Assembly: GCA_914767715.1 (NCBI GenBank)
Contig: OU612072.1
Location: forward strand, 10,354,001-10,418,000
Reading direction: 5' to 3'
DNA length: 64,000 nt
Source of the DNA: Membranipora membranacea
Taxonomy: Eukaryota > Bryozoa > Gymnolaemata > Cheilostomatida > Membraniporidae
Part shown: one piece after another, positions 47,911-60,412 of the stretch
Layout of the letters: the number at the start of each line of letters is the position of its first letter
How positions within the stretch are numbered: the first letter of the stretch is position 1
The notes under the pieces: generated by a model
Database searches by the model: none
The model's input: only the letters and a program-made list of their open reading frames with translations
What the model was told of the DNA's origin: nothing
Made by a program: the position numbers and the translations under genes

Positions 47911-48662
47911 TTTTTTCCAAATGGGTGCTTTATAACTGGAGCATTTTTACCGTAATCTTCTACTGCTATTGAGTTTTTTTCTGCAAGTACCCAACAGCTC
48001 AGTGGGCTATCGAAATACCTCTCTGCTTGCACTATTTTGCTACCGATATGCAAAAATTTCTGTGGTGAGAGGGCGCTAAAGCGCCCCTCCCACACCCTCC
48101 CCGCCCTAGAACCCTAGAACTGATACACCCTCCCCTCCCACACCCTCCCACATCAGTTCCCCTCCACACCCACACCTAATCTGCTTTACACTTCTCCCAT
48201 GTTAGTTTAAATAACAGCAGCTATTGCTATGATTTCTTAATTATTTTCATTCATTCATGCAAACTTGTCACAGATTATACTATTATTCAGTTCTCTTATA
48301 GTAGCTGCCCATGTACGGCCTGTCATAAGTTCAGATAGCGGCAATTGCAATCTCCTTATTATGTTCATTTTTTATCTAGACCAAATCGCCTGTATAATTT
48401 GTTGCGTCGTTGTATTTGTGACGTGTAACACCAATCATAGATATTCCTATTCGTTAAAAGCTTGCCACAGTTCTTTTTTTACCAGGCAGCATATATGACA
48501 TGAGATGAATTATGTCTCAGTAACAATTACCAAATGGGCTGCAAAAAAAGCTGTGGGTTTAATTCTCAGACATAGTTGAGTTTGTGAGATATTGTCGGAT
48601 TTTAGAATCTTACACCGCTAATTCCTATTGGGTGGAGGTAAAAGTCCTACATACCTCTAGAT

Positions 48663-49402
48663 CAGCTGTCGGCAACCTGGTCTATTTTCCAGTGCGGCCT
48701 AATAAACAATATTTTGCGGGCTGATTGTGGCCTTATGCCTGAAAAGATATATATTACACATTAATTTCGATCCCCATCTCGCATTTTGTAATCTTGATAT
48801 TCAAGTATGTAGGTACAATATATTTCAAAATAGTTGCCATTCAGCATTAAGCATGTAGCTTCCAAAGCCGTTTCTAGACATAATCATCTTAACTGTATTG
48901 GTGTTAACTCCTTTTTCAAGTGCTTTATTTTCAAAATAACCCAGAACGGTGACCTTTGGAAATTTGAATAAAAATTTTCGTTAATATCATAGTAATTAGT
49001 TTTTTTAGCAAATCTGTCACCTTGAACAAGAAATGCAGATGAGTATCAACAAGTTTACATGTTACAAATGCTCCTGCTTTATCGCTGAAATGTTCCAGAT
49101 TGCATCTAATTTTACAGGCATTCGCAAAAAACTTCCCCGTTGCGGAGGGGTGCCAGCACCCCTCCCACACCCACCCTGCCCTTTTCCATACACATGCAAA
49201 ACTTCACAAGTTTTTTAAATTAGTATTTCTGTTGAGCTGAAGTTCCTTGCAACATACCACAGCTTTTACAAATAAATCTGTTTTAGTTTGTACATAGTTA
49301 TTACTCCGGTTCCGATTTTTTACCTGAAAGATATGTTGCGCCTTATTGTGTTGAGCCTGTGTAAAATTTGGAATTTTTTTAGAAAAAGGTTGCCCACCCA
49401 TG
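48663..49402. mobile_element. hAT-family element (740 bp) with 8 bp target-site duplication
   Basis: Flanked by identical 8-mers ctctagat at 48655-48662 and 49403-49410. The terminal inverted repeats are CAGCTGTCGGCAACCTGGT and, from the other strand, CATGGGTGGGCAACCTTTTT. The interior has no intact transposase; two short minus-strand frames (48931-49170 and 49204-49401) may be remnants. Non-autonomous or decayed. Confidence 0.88.
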
Positions 49403-49504
49403 CTCTAGATCAATATTGATCTATTTGCTTAAATTCGGAGTTGTTTTTCCTCCAATGGACAGGGGAGCAACTCCAAATACAGACAAATGAATCGTATATA
49501 TGTT

Positions 49505-49572
49505 CACTCTGACCAGTGAACCATGAGTGAACTAAGCTATGATCTGTCCAACTGAGCCGAATAGTTTTGCTC
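49505..49572 (-). repeat. Degenerate tRNA-like sequence
   Basis: On the minus strand attcggctcagttggacag with a weak downstream B-box (ggttcactggtc) resembles a decayed SINE head. A tRNA gene is not supported. Confidence 0.35.
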
Positions 49573-50606
49573 CTTTTCGGTGGTCTCTGATCTTATCAGT
49601 TCTAGTTATACTGATATTTATTGGTGTAGGTAAGCAGCAGCCTTAGAGAGCCTGTATTTATCAATTGAATTATGGTTATTATGGATGGCACACGTGCAAA
49701 TTAAGGGTTTATAAACTGTGCATGCGCTGAAAGCATGCTTGTGTTATTCCATGGCTTACTCAGAGATGTTAATTTATTTAGCCTTGGTCTGCTGAGCTAG
49801 CAAAATGTAACTTATTGTACTATCTTAAATAATCTGCCCCACAATGCCGAAGTGTAGCACAAAGGAGCCGATCATTAAGGCATAACTGATCATTATATCA
49901 AGCACTAAATCCTTGGCGTGCTAATAATAATTGAAGGATGTTTGATTTAGCATCAGTTTAATTATTATGACACAAAGATATAATTAGGAAGATAATTGGT
50001 TAGTAATGTGTAAATTCAGGCAGCAACTATTAGAGACACAACTGCCTCGACAAAAAAATAGTGTTCAACAAGGTTTATTGCAACAGTGACCTTTTAATCA
50101 ATGCGATTCTCCCCCCCCCCCCCCCCCCATTTTATTAGCCACTACACTATTCATGTACAATTGTTGTGTCTAGTTATTTACATTACCACAATTAGCAGTA
50201 GAAACTTGTGCGATGATTATTTATTTATTATTGGTTTTTAGTTGTGACTATTTATCTGGTCATGGAAAGCAGCATTAGAAAGACTGATGGCTGTAGAATT
50301 ATTATTAATTCTATGATTAACATAACTTATAAATACTGGAAACTTCAGAATAGGAGTAAGATAATTTTCATGTTTAATAATTATTTATTATCAAATAAAT
50401 GACATACGTAGCAATGCCATGTGCTAACCAATATTTATCATATGTTTTATAATTAATCTTGGGTTTATGAGTCATATATAGTCAGCAAACAGTCAGCATC
50501 CTTGCAAAATATCGACCCTAGCAAATGTTCTACTTATCAGCAAACGGAATTTTTTATGCGCCACCTCAACATTATTGCACCATGCCAACTCAACAATCTT
50601 AACACC

Positions 50607-50616
50607 CTATATAAGG
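50607..50616 (+). promoter_or_regulatory. TATA box upstream of minisatellites
   Basis: ctatataagg lies about 30 nt before the 40 bp repeat array, the spacing expected of a TATA box and transcription start. It may belong to a solo LTR or a non-coding transcript; no open frame follows. Confidence 0.4.
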
Positions 50617-50641
50617 CAGGGCCCACCGTAGTAAGTTTGGA

Positions 50642-50830
50642 GTAGCAATTTAGACTTTGGCAGCAAGGGTTTGTCAGGGAGTAGCATCTTAGTCTTTGGC
50701 AGCAAGGGTTTGTCCGAGTAGTAGCACTTTAGACTTTGGCAGCAAGGGTTTGTCAGAGGAGTAGCATTTTAGACTTTGGCAGCAAGGGTTTGCCATAGTA
50801 GTAGTATTTTAGACTTTGGTAGCAAGGGTA
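50642..50830. repeat. 40 bp minisatellite, 5 copies
   Basis: Units begin gtagca(t/c)tttagactttgg at 50642, 50681, 50721, 50761 and 50801, each with cagcaagggtttg. The last copy is more diverged. Confidence 0.92.
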
Positions 50831-50880
50831 TCAATTATAGACATTGGTGGTAAGAGATTATTAAGGTGAAATACATAGTT

Positions 50881-51175
50881 CAGGATTACGAGTTGAAGAC
50901 ACGGTGACAGAGATGTACACAAAGAGGAATTACAGAGTTCAAGATTACGAGTTGAAGACACGGTGACAGAGACGTGCACAAAGAGGAATTACAGAGTTCA
51001 AGATTACGAGTTGAAGACACGGTGACAGAGACGTACACAAGGAGGAATTACAGAGTTCAAGATTACGAGTTGAAGCCACGGTGACAGAGACGTACACAAA
51101 GAGGAATTACAGAGTTCAAGATTACGAGTTTGAAGACATAGTGACAGGAGCTTTCACAAAGAAGAATTACAGACT
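50881..51175. repeat. 59 bp minisatellite, 5 copies
   Basis: Units containing gattacgagttgaagacacg start at 50884, 50943, 51002, 51061 and 51120, followed by gtgacagagacgtacacaaa. Near-identical except for the last. Confidence 0.93.
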
Positions 51176-52400
51176 TCACTAGAATATAGCAAGTACCGTA
51201 TTATTTCGTAAGGCAATTATTTTTAAGACCTTGAAGATTTATTTATATCTCAAATTTTATGAAGTTAAAGTGTCATCTGATTCTGTTTTCAATAAATTCA
51301 AAATTCGCAAGAGGCTAATATTTTCTAGCCGGGCAGGTGGCACTTCAGGGTATTTATTGGCATACCTAAAGTGGGGCGTAAAGCAGTTTATTTTGGCTAG
51401 TGAGACTGCTTCGCTTGGGTCAAATACTTTAATAAGTTAACATAACTATTGGAGAGCTTGAATTAAAGTCATCCTTTGATGTAATTGAAAGTGATTATTT
51501 ATAAGGCTGAAATTTAATTTTGTTATCATAAGTAGACTATCAAATTATATGTTATGTAATAGTAAAGCTAACTCTTTGAAGTATCATTTCCCGCAAGTCA
51601 GGGTAAGGATAGTCCTAGTTCTATCAAGTAGCCTTTTCTGTTCAGAACTGTGAACGGTAGAACGAAGTCTATTTTTGGGTTGCCTTTTGTTAAACAAAGC
51701 ACTTGATTATTGACATAATAGACTAATTGAGATATTAATCTGGTTTATTAACATAGTGTGTAGACATAAACATAGACAGGTCATACATATTTGTCGCATT
51801 CTTGTAAACTTTCCTAACCACGTCATAATAAGGAAGTTACAATAGGGTTTCCCCGTGAAGTTCCTTTGTAATATTGAGGAGGGAATTCCCTAAGTTAAAC
51901 TATCTTGAGTAACTACGGTTGAATAGTATTAATTGACCATAGAATTTAACGCTTATTATTACATTGTATTTTGAGATATTACCCCTGCTAGGAACCTGAG
52001 AAAATTAGTATTTACTAACGGCGTAAAACCAAAAGCCCACCTTACCAGCCTGACACTATGTAGTGTCAATGAGATTGTAAGCAAAACTATAAACTTTTCC
52101 AAAGCATCACACAACGACCTGATTTACAGTATTTAAGGTATTACAATAGGCATCAGTATCATCTATGAGTTGTGTGTGTACGTTAACTGAGTATTATTTT
52201 TTATTTCCAAATTAACTGGTATTAGCTTACATAAACATATATGATAGCATTGTAGGGTAAAAATGTGTAAAACGATTATCAGTGAGATCACACATGAGAT
52301 TCGGTAACAAAAAATTAACTAACAACCAAATTGATTGTTTTCTTTGAAAAGTTAAAAGCGTGTTTTAAAATAAAGTTATAAATGAATAAAAACAAACACC

Positions 52401-55259
52401 TCAGCACTGCTCTCTCCTTTTCTTCATTCGCTCCTTTCTTTCATCTCTCTTCGCCTGTGGAGAAAACAAGGTATCCCATTGATGAATATCATCATTGAAT
52501 TCATTTTGAAAAAGAAAGTGGCCAGTGAAGTTACATACCATTATTTACACTCACGCCTCCAAGAACTTAACAGTTGTCCTTGCTCAGTCTGTACTTGCGC
52601 TTGTACTTGTACTTGTACTTGTTATTAAAACTTACCTTCTTATAACACGCAAGCACGTTGCAGCCAGCAGCAAAGTGCTCTTCAATCTTCAAGGAGTTGT
52701 GTTTTTCTTCATACCCCTTCCATTTAGTGAGAGACTCTGTGACCCGCTTCCTCTGATAAACAGAACAAAAACGTAAGTGAGAAGTCCGACTGGGAATATA
52801 CTTAACACCAAAACTCATCTTGCATTGATTGGTTGGAAATAAAGTCCATATTGATATCACCACTAAAAAAATGGATAATTGAGGAAAAAGATCATCCTAA
52901 TGAGCTGTTTAACGTACAGGTGCCCCTGTTTCCAATTTTCGGAGACTATCATCAAGAAGAGAAGCAGTGAGCATTGTCTATGAGTGGCATAGGAGATTTG
53001 CTTAGAAAGCCTGATATCAGAATATATAATTACCTCTCTATCCTTTATGATCAGCTCTCATGGGCGTATATTACCACCCACGACTCACGACAAGTCGTGA
53101 GTTCAATTAGAATTAAAAAAAAGATAAATTAAATTTTTTTTTTGGATTTTCATCCTCAAAACATCTTCTAAGGGTAGTTTTTCATGCTCTTTCTATTTAA
53201 GACAACCATATCAATAAATTGGATTTAATGGGTGAAAAACCATAAAAATGTCAAATATTGCGAATAAGTTCGCAAAATTTTCGCGCGCGAGTTGTGTCTG
53301 GGGTGAAAAGTGGTGGGTCAGATTTTTCGAAGTATACGCCCATGTCAGCAGCTCTGGTATCCCTTGATCAGGTCCTAGCTCATCATCCGTTACCCCAGCC
53401 CCCTCTACACTTCCAGTACCCTCTGCCAACTCCTCAGGGGTAGTCACCGCTACACCATCCGCCATCTCATCACTCTCTACACTGTCTGTCGGCTCAGCCA
53501 TATCCACTCCCTTAGTCATCCCAACACCCTCCGTACCATCTGTCCCCTCTGCATCTTCAATCGATTCTATACTCTCATCACTCTGTTCTCCACGTCCTAT
53601 GAATACATAAATATATAATCAGAATCCAGATCATTAGAACAGGACAAGTTGCTGCATGAGTTGTTTGCAGAGCAACTAACTGACACAAATAAGTTAATTC
53701 AACCTTAATTTTGTATGGATCAATCTTACTGTTGGGCAACATAAATTATTATCTCTTCACCTGCAACCATATTTATTACTATCCGCCAAATTATACCATC
53801 TACCCATGTAACTTTTCAAACGGAAACCAACTGTGATGTTGGTATAGCACCTTAAAGTAAGTGTTACAGGTTGGGGGGGGGGGTCTTCTCATTGAATTGA
53901 GTGAGCGATCTGGGAACGAAATCTTAGCAGGTCCTGCTCATTCACCATAGAGCTATCAGATAGTGATCTTGGTTTTCTAATAGAAACACCCCCTGATTGA
54001 TTTCTTTGCTCATGTGTTCACTGTTGTCTGATTAGCTGTTGTCAACAGGTTGGCTTGTTTTTTTTATATCAAAAAGCACTTGAGGTGCACACGCCACTTA
54101 AAGCATAAAAATGAAGTGCACACCAAGGTACACAGTGTGTACTGACCACAGGCCTATCCCTTACTTTTAAGCGCACAAAACAGCGATTACTAATTCATTG
54201 AGCTGCAGTGAGAATAAGGCAGTGTATTGTCAGGCATCGACTCACAAACTCTGCATATTTGAGCTACTTTATTGTACACGCACTACATGCTAACTAGATA
54301 AAATTGATAACTGGCAAAAACAGCATAAATGCAAACCACAAGATAATTGCTTTGACAGCTGCAAGGTAAACAACTTTGTGTAACAATAATAAGCGTATGA
54401 ACGACATGAGGATTCATGACATAAAAGCACTACAGTCTACATTCCCCCTTGATCTCAAGATCATCGTTTAAGCTGCGTTTACATGTGAGACAAATCGGCT
54501 AAAAATAACAACTCGGACACAGGTCACCGATTTGACTGACCGTGTAAACAGTTAATCTGTGTTTAAATCGGTGTTTAAATCTGTATTGTTCAAAATCGTT
54601 CACTTGTGACAATGTCACAAGTGAACGACAAATCTTCATGATTATGAATGGTTCAGCCAATAAACTAACTAGTTGTCTCACTAGCCAATCAGAGACAAGT
54701 TGAGTTGGAAGTTTGTGTTGAAATTGGTTAGGCATGAACAGAGTGTAAATAGCGTATCGTTGACATGATGACAGACATCGATTATAGAGCAGATTCATAA
54801 TCTGTGTCGGAATTGTTATTATTAGCCGATTTGTAAACGCAGCTTTATACAAAATGCAATCAATCAACATAAAATATTGTACAACAGCTGATGGAAAGGT
54901 TTGTAAATCAACAGAAAAAATTAAAGCTTAAGGACAATGCTATAGGCTCCCTGTGAATAAAACTTTTCATCTCACTTTCATATCAAGATTAATTATAGGA
55001 TTTTGCTTTGTCATGATAGATTTTGCGGTCCTGACTGAGGTTTGAAAGGTTCAGTAGTGCTTACCTGCACTTGACCCTGAAATATTTCCTGACATAAGAC
55101 TAAAATACATAAGATCTACAAACATCCACATAAATTAATTTATTTTAACAAAATAAAAGAGCACTTAAACTCTTAAACACTTAAACAATTGATGCATCTC
55201 CGATCCCCGCTCTTACACACTGTAGAGCAGTTGGTACAAGTTTTGTAACCTTTTGGCAT
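52401..55259 (-). CDS. Tentative small gene of unknown function (acidic linker, basic C-terminus)
   Basis: Minus-strand exons supported by phase and splice sites: 53596-53394 (acidic, Thr/Glu/Gly-rich: DESIESIEDAEGTDGTEG, ESDEMADGVAV), 52977-52918 (TMLTASLLDDSLRKLETGAP), 52752-52636 (RKRVTESLTKWKGYEEKHNS, EEHFAAGCNVLACYKK) and 52454-52401 (AKRDERKERMKKRREQC, then TGA). Lengths and phases fit exactly. Two further upstream pieces could belong: a 12 nt microexon candidate at 55076-55065 between strong splice sites, and a start at 55259 that opens a C-x2-C...C-x2-C zinc-ribbon-like peptide (MPKGYKTCTNCS...GDRRCINC). I do not recognise a family. It might be a host gene or a second gene of a transposon. 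Confidence 0.45.
52590..52623. repeat. (ttgtac)n microsatellite
   Basis: cttgtacttgtacttgtact run within the last intron of the tentative minus-strand gene. Confidence 0.85.
53876..53995. repeat. MITE-like element (family B), third copy
   Basis: A G-rich left end reading gggtcttctcattgaattga and a right end ctaatagaaacaccccctg, with gagtgagcgatctgggaacg between, resemble the copies at 1-206 and 10033-10226. Confidence 0.5.
54470..54845. repeat. MITE with about 50 bp inverted ends
   Basis: Left agctgcgtttacatgtgaga...caaatcggctaaaaataaca and right (reverse) agctgcgtttacaaatcggc...taataataacaatt are inverted copies, with a TTTA or TA duplication at the borders. It contains an inner palindrome at 54598-54626 (gttcacttgtgacaatgtca...). 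Confidence 0.78.
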
Positions 55260-57519
55260 GATGTCTATTAAATAGAAGAAAATCAACATATAAGGAGATT
55301 TAGCTGAGTGATTAAAGCATGAGGCAAGGATAAAATAGTCAAGTATTGAAGTTGTCTCCACAGACCAAAAATGGGAATAATCCCAACATTACTAGATTTA
55401 TTCTAGCCAAGCATCTGCAGCTTGCTTATTAAGAAATAAATTTCAAAAGATAAGCAAGAAAATATGGGTTAAAATCAGGGTAAATGGAGACAGCACTATG
55501 AAAAGGCGATCAATTTTGACAAAGTATCAGAGGACTTGATTGGCAGAATTATAGCTGGTTGGTCACGTCAACATACAAAAGTCTTTACACTCTTAAGCTA
55601 AATGCTCTAAGCAAGGCAGAAGGCTTATACAGCAGGCCCACTTAGAAAGTACCCCTGACTCCCTCCCCTACAAGCCTTATGAGTAACATAATAATTAAAT
55701 ATATAAAATAAATGAACTATTCAATTTTCATATTGGATAGAGACAGTTAGCAATAATCCTGTTATATCCTTCCCTGAGAAGGATATAAAACCTATATTAA
55801 ACTTCCTGAAGAGGTTGCTAAAAATCCCTTTTTGGCAACCTCTTCCACCGGTCCATATGGCATACAATTGGCAACAGTGTTCAGCCTCTTCTGTTAACCT
55901 CTTTCCAACTCAGTTTAGACAACTAATTGCCCGCTGGGTCATGAACTCTTTTGTAAGGAATATGGGCTTATTAGCCATTTTATTTCATAGATGTAATATT
56001 GATTTCATCACTTGGCGGCCATTTTGATTTCAACAAATGTCCCAGACATAGCTCAAGCGATACTGTTTCCTGATTGGTCAATATCGTCCTGTTGTTATTC
56101 CTGAGGAAGAGGGAGTTCATTGGTCAAGCGAACTTGAAAGATAAAACTGCACAAGCTGAACTAAACTCACCTGTTACCCTTAAAATCATCTGTCAAATGA
56201 AGTCATCGATAAAGTGGTTGAAGAGAAAAAAAAACGCGTCAACAACATATCTAAATTTTGGCCTTATAAAATAGGTTGATATAGGAGATGTTTCATTACC
56301 TCGTCATATCGCCTGTATGCAAAAGCAAGGAGATAAAAGAAAACTTCTTTGGTAAATAAGCTTATGTATAAGATGCATTGATTACCCTTAACCCTACATT
56401 TTGCCTTGATAAGCCCTTTGATGCTTTATGAATTTCTGCATCTCTTGTTCAACAAAACAGCATAGATGGAACACGTTTCTGTATTCAACATTTTTTTCTT
56501 CAAATATGAATGAACATTCCAACTTCTTCCATTCTACCTTGGCAGGATAAAAGTTAGCAAAAGGTGATGTTAACTAGGGGGAGGGCGTATCAATGTTGGC
56601 GAGCCTTAAGGACCTTAAGGGTGAGTAAATTTAGCTAGCTTAAATTAAGTTAACTCCATCGCATGTGAACTTTCTTCCGTCAATGAATACTTTTCTCCTC
56701 TTAGTAGAAAAGTGGTCAATTTATACCAGCTAAATATCAGAAAGCTGTTCTCTAACCACTGATGATACACCTGCTCTATCGGCATTGATTGACTATTGCT
56801 AGAGTATAAGACTCTGTGCTGCATCCCTGGAGGCTCATTGATAGAAAGGGTTTGTTAGATATGGATAATAAACAAGCTTCTTAGTCCATTAGACATGATG
56901 TTAGGCCAGATAAATATGTTGTTGCTGCATCTGTTTGTGCCAAATTGTTGTGTGAAACACAACCCAATTTAGTTTGTCTGGCAATCACAGCAATGTACTT
57001 GGCAATACCTTCAAAAGCAATGTGCAGCCACCCATGTTTGAAAATATAACAGCAGCAGCTTAGTCCTTTGCAAATCAACAATCATATGCTCCATGGGTCA
57101 ATCGCCCATCATGCTTTGCTATATTGGATAAAAAAGTGCAAAATCAGTTCCTATTCAATGATTATACACTGGGCATAAGTCTGGATAATCATGTTTATAC
57201 CTTCATTGTTCCACTTTATACAATGATTATACCACATTCCTGGCAAAATTATAATTATTACTATAATTATTCAATGTATGGTATAAGTAGACAACTTATT
57301 CAATTCAATTGTAATTATACAATATAGGTATAACTTCACCCATTTATACAAGCATTATCCCGCTGGGAATAGGCTCTGAATAGGAACCGATTTTGCACAG
57401 TGATTCATCATTGATATTTTTCCCTTGCAGAGGAGTGGTTATTATCTTAGTCACACCAGACTGTCAGGCCATTGTTTCAGATTTGCATCTCACCTAATAT
57501 GATCTGTGTGCTTTTGTAG
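55260..57519. other. Intergenic, no supported gene
   Basis: Holds a 263 bp MITE at 57136-57398. Short open frames at 55815-56274 have no recognisable domain and no splice support. The missing upstream exons of the CUB paralogue were looked for here and not found. Confidence 0.5.
57136..57398. repeat. MITE, 263 bp, with 22 bp terminal inverted repeats
   Basis: The left end gtgcaaaatcagttcctatt and right end (reverse) gtgcaaaatcggttcctatt differ at one base. The interior is AT-rich with repeated attata words. It lies about 120 bp upstream of the first CUB-paralogue exon. Confidence 0.85.
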
Positions 57520-59549
57520 TTGATGGTGATGTAACTGGTTTAGAACTACGGTTATCTGTATTGGAAAACTCATGTAAGTCAAATAGCAATATTTCTTGCC
57601 TTATGGACCTTTTCTGAATAAACAGCAGGTTTAGAATGAGGCATGGAACGAGGCGTAGGCAAAAACAAGGTTGGGTTGGATATTTTTAGGAAATCACATG
57701 GATCTGCATGAAACAGCACCATTGAACATGTTCTGTGCTGAACTCATGTTATCTCCTTTTATCTACCTGACAAAGGATATAGAATGTGCAGCAGTTCAAG
57801 CAACTTGTCATTCTCAGTTAGTCTGCCGAATTTGATGAGTCCATTATATGATTATCACACGGAAAGTTGTCTTATCAGTGCTATTTAAAACTCCTAAATT
57901 GGCGTTGCGTTTGCTTACTCTACCATGGGAATTAAAATAAATGATTAAAGTTGGCATTTGGCCATATGACCTAGTGGTAAGATTAAGGTATTCTGATTGA
58001 TCGGCCTTGTTGATGGGAAAGTTGTTTCAACAAAGTATGACTACAAAAGGCAAGTAATTGGTTGCACAATAAGTATGACTAAGTAAGCCTGAGTGTGCAG
58101 GTATCAGCCGAGTTTAACCAAACTGACTCAGATCTCATTCCCAGGAGATATACCGGGATACACGGTAAGACATAATTGTTTTAAAAGCTGTTTTCCAAAG
58201 ATCCCATAATTTTGGTTAAATTTCGATGGTTAGGGCTCCGTTCTACTAAACATGTGCTAGGGAGTGCAGAATTCTATTTTTTGTGAGTGTAAGTGCTGTA
58301 AACTTGGGGTGGGGGTCAATAATAAGAGCGAGACAGACCTGCAGCTCTCAGCTTGATATTTTAATGTTTTTTCGTCATGCATATGAGTCAGTGTTTGTAT
58401 ATGAAAGCTCAGGGAAAACTTGTTTGACAGATAGTTATGTACATTTATTTTCCCATAAAACTATTGTTGAACAATCGACAGGCTGCAACTTCTTGAGTAC
58501 TTTCATATAAATATTTTGAATTGAATTAAACATTCAATGTTTCTTAGCCGACCTGTCATTTCATCACAGGTGGAAAATCAAAGCTATGTTTGACATTAAC
58601 ACATAGATTATAATGGCCTTGGTTGGCAAAAACTTAATACGCATACAGCCTATGTTCTGAGAAGCTTCATCAATCATCAGAGGCTGACAATGTGTTCACT
58701 AGTGAGGCAATATGTTGTTGGAATAATGTTGTTGCTTTCTTTTGCGGATTGGCCATACACATTGTAAATAATAATATGTACCGGTTAAAATAACATTTAG
58801 ATATTTTCTGTTTTCGATTTAAAATCATATGCAATGAAATCTAAAATGTGGAATGAACCTTTTTATGAACATTATGTTTTAACTAATGAATTGGCATACC
58901 GCAATCATGGTCACGTCAGCTTGCTTTGTGTACGAATGTCACTCAACAAACAGATATTGATAAAGCTCATTTATGACAAATTCAGCTATTTTATTTCTGC
59001 ACACAGGCGGGAGATGCTCCAGCTCATCTCCATGTCAATTAGCACAGCTCTTCCTTGAGTATTGTAAAGAAGGCTTTATTACAACTGATGACTACCCAAC
59101 TATCTATGGCAACGGCGTTGATAGAAAATGGGCACTGATTAACCCAGGAAACACTACTCTTACTATAACCTTTCTTGAATTTCAGGTAGGCAATACTTTT
59201 TATGGTTTCTGATATTGAACAAGAGAAAGGCGTCTGCAAAAGTGTAAATAGTGAATATTAATATTGCTACATTAACAGTTTTAGCCTCACATTTTTTAGT
59301 TCAATAATATGTCTTAATTACATCACTTAAATACTTGACAATCATCTAATTATTTTGTAGCTTGAATCTGTCGGCGGGTGTTTCTTTGACTTCCTTCAGG
59401 TAAATCAAGAGGCAAAGCTGTGTGGGACAAAATCGGCTAACACCATTGTGCGTTATGATGTCAGGAACACTCAAGTTGTCACCATGTATCTCCACACAGA
59501 CGGAAGTAATAGATATAGAGGATTTAAGCTTTCATTTAGTTTAAGCTGA
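57520..59549 (+). CDS. Paralogous CUB-domain gene, last three exons
   Basis: Exons 57520-57573, 59007-59185 and 59361-59549 match exons 5-7 of the upstream CUB gene in phase, and in length for the last two (179 and 189 nt). The first encodes DVTGLELRLSVLENS (compare AVAGLDQRLSILEH), and the CUB part shows CSSSPCQLAQLFLEYC, GFITTDDYPTIYG, RKWALINPGNT, FDFLQVNQEAKLCGTK and RYRGFKLSFSLS before TGA (59547-59549). Cys pairs and the CG/GF signature of CUB are kept. Upstream exons for the cytoplasmic, transmembrane and stalk parts were not found, so the copy is 5'-truncated or its early exons have diverged. The coding part is open, with no internal stop. Confidence 0.78.
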
Positions 59550-59845
59550 AAACGTCTCGTAACAACAGTAATCATACTCACAAATCTTCATTCAATATGG
59601 ATCAATCTGTAATCAGTTGCGTACAGTGATCATTTTACTTGCTTTTTGGTTAATAAGATTCAAGCGATCTCCTTTCATTTTCTAACATTTGTGTCTGTGA
59701 GGCACTTTGGTAAATGTCAACAAATATCTGTTTCACTGTGCAAGGTCATTAATATCAATTTAAGATTTTTTATAGCATAAATTTATCAATCTTCGGATGG
59801 CTTTTGTATATTATCCTCTATGGTGCGTTAATGTAAGAATGGGCC

Positions 59846-59851
59846 AATAAA
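59846..59851 (+). terminator. Poly(A) signal AATAAA after the second CUB gene
   Basis: AATAAA about 300 nt downstream of the TGA at 59549. A prediction from the hexamer only. Confidence 0.35.
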
Positions 59852-60412
59852 TCACTAAGACTTTCCGATGCGTTGTCTACACTAGGTATTTTGATTTGAT
59901 CCGAGTAATCCTCTCTCTGAATGAATTATAAATTACGGTCACACAACTCTATAAATTCTCTTTGACCATGTATATATATTTTCATGGCACTCAACCACTC
60001 AGATTTACCCGAGCTATGAGGTTTTCGGGTTCAACTAAGGCAACTCAGAGGATTTTGGGATTGAGCTAAGATTCATCATATTTATAGAAGGTGGTAACAA
60101 AGAAACATTTTGATGTTGTAATATATATGTGGATAACAATGACCAGGATGCAGTTAATGGTGTTTTTTCATGATGATCTGAACTCTAAAAACAACATAAT
60201 TCATCGATAGAGCCGTCAGTTATTCTCTAGGCTTCCGTGCCCCGACCCATTGGGATGGCGTACAGAGCACTCATACCATAAGTTTTGAATCCTCCCAGGA
60301 TGAGAGCCTTGCCATTGTGTCTTATAGTAATCAATGTGAACAACTAATGGTATAAACAGTGCGTTTGGCTGATATCACTAATAAATTCTATCGGAGCTTT
60401 CAATGCAAATTA

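Larger units (their letters stand above)
45485..52400. other. Intergenic, repeats only
   Basis: No exon is supported here. Apart from the listed tandem arrays, SINEs and hAT element, the sequence (for example 47100-47800, 49600-50600 and 51180-52400) is AT-rich, with polyC at 50109-50128. Open frames on the minus strand around 45845-46402 are the translation of the 372 bp repeat. Confidence 0.6.

Noticed and set aside
50642-51175. Regular repeats that could look like a CRISPR array
   Set aside because: Units are contiguous tandem copies without unique spacers, and the genome is eukaryotic.
58834-59058. Plus-strand frame ahead of the CUB exon at 59007
   Set aside because: It reads the CUB exon in the wrong frame; the in-phase exon starts at 59007.
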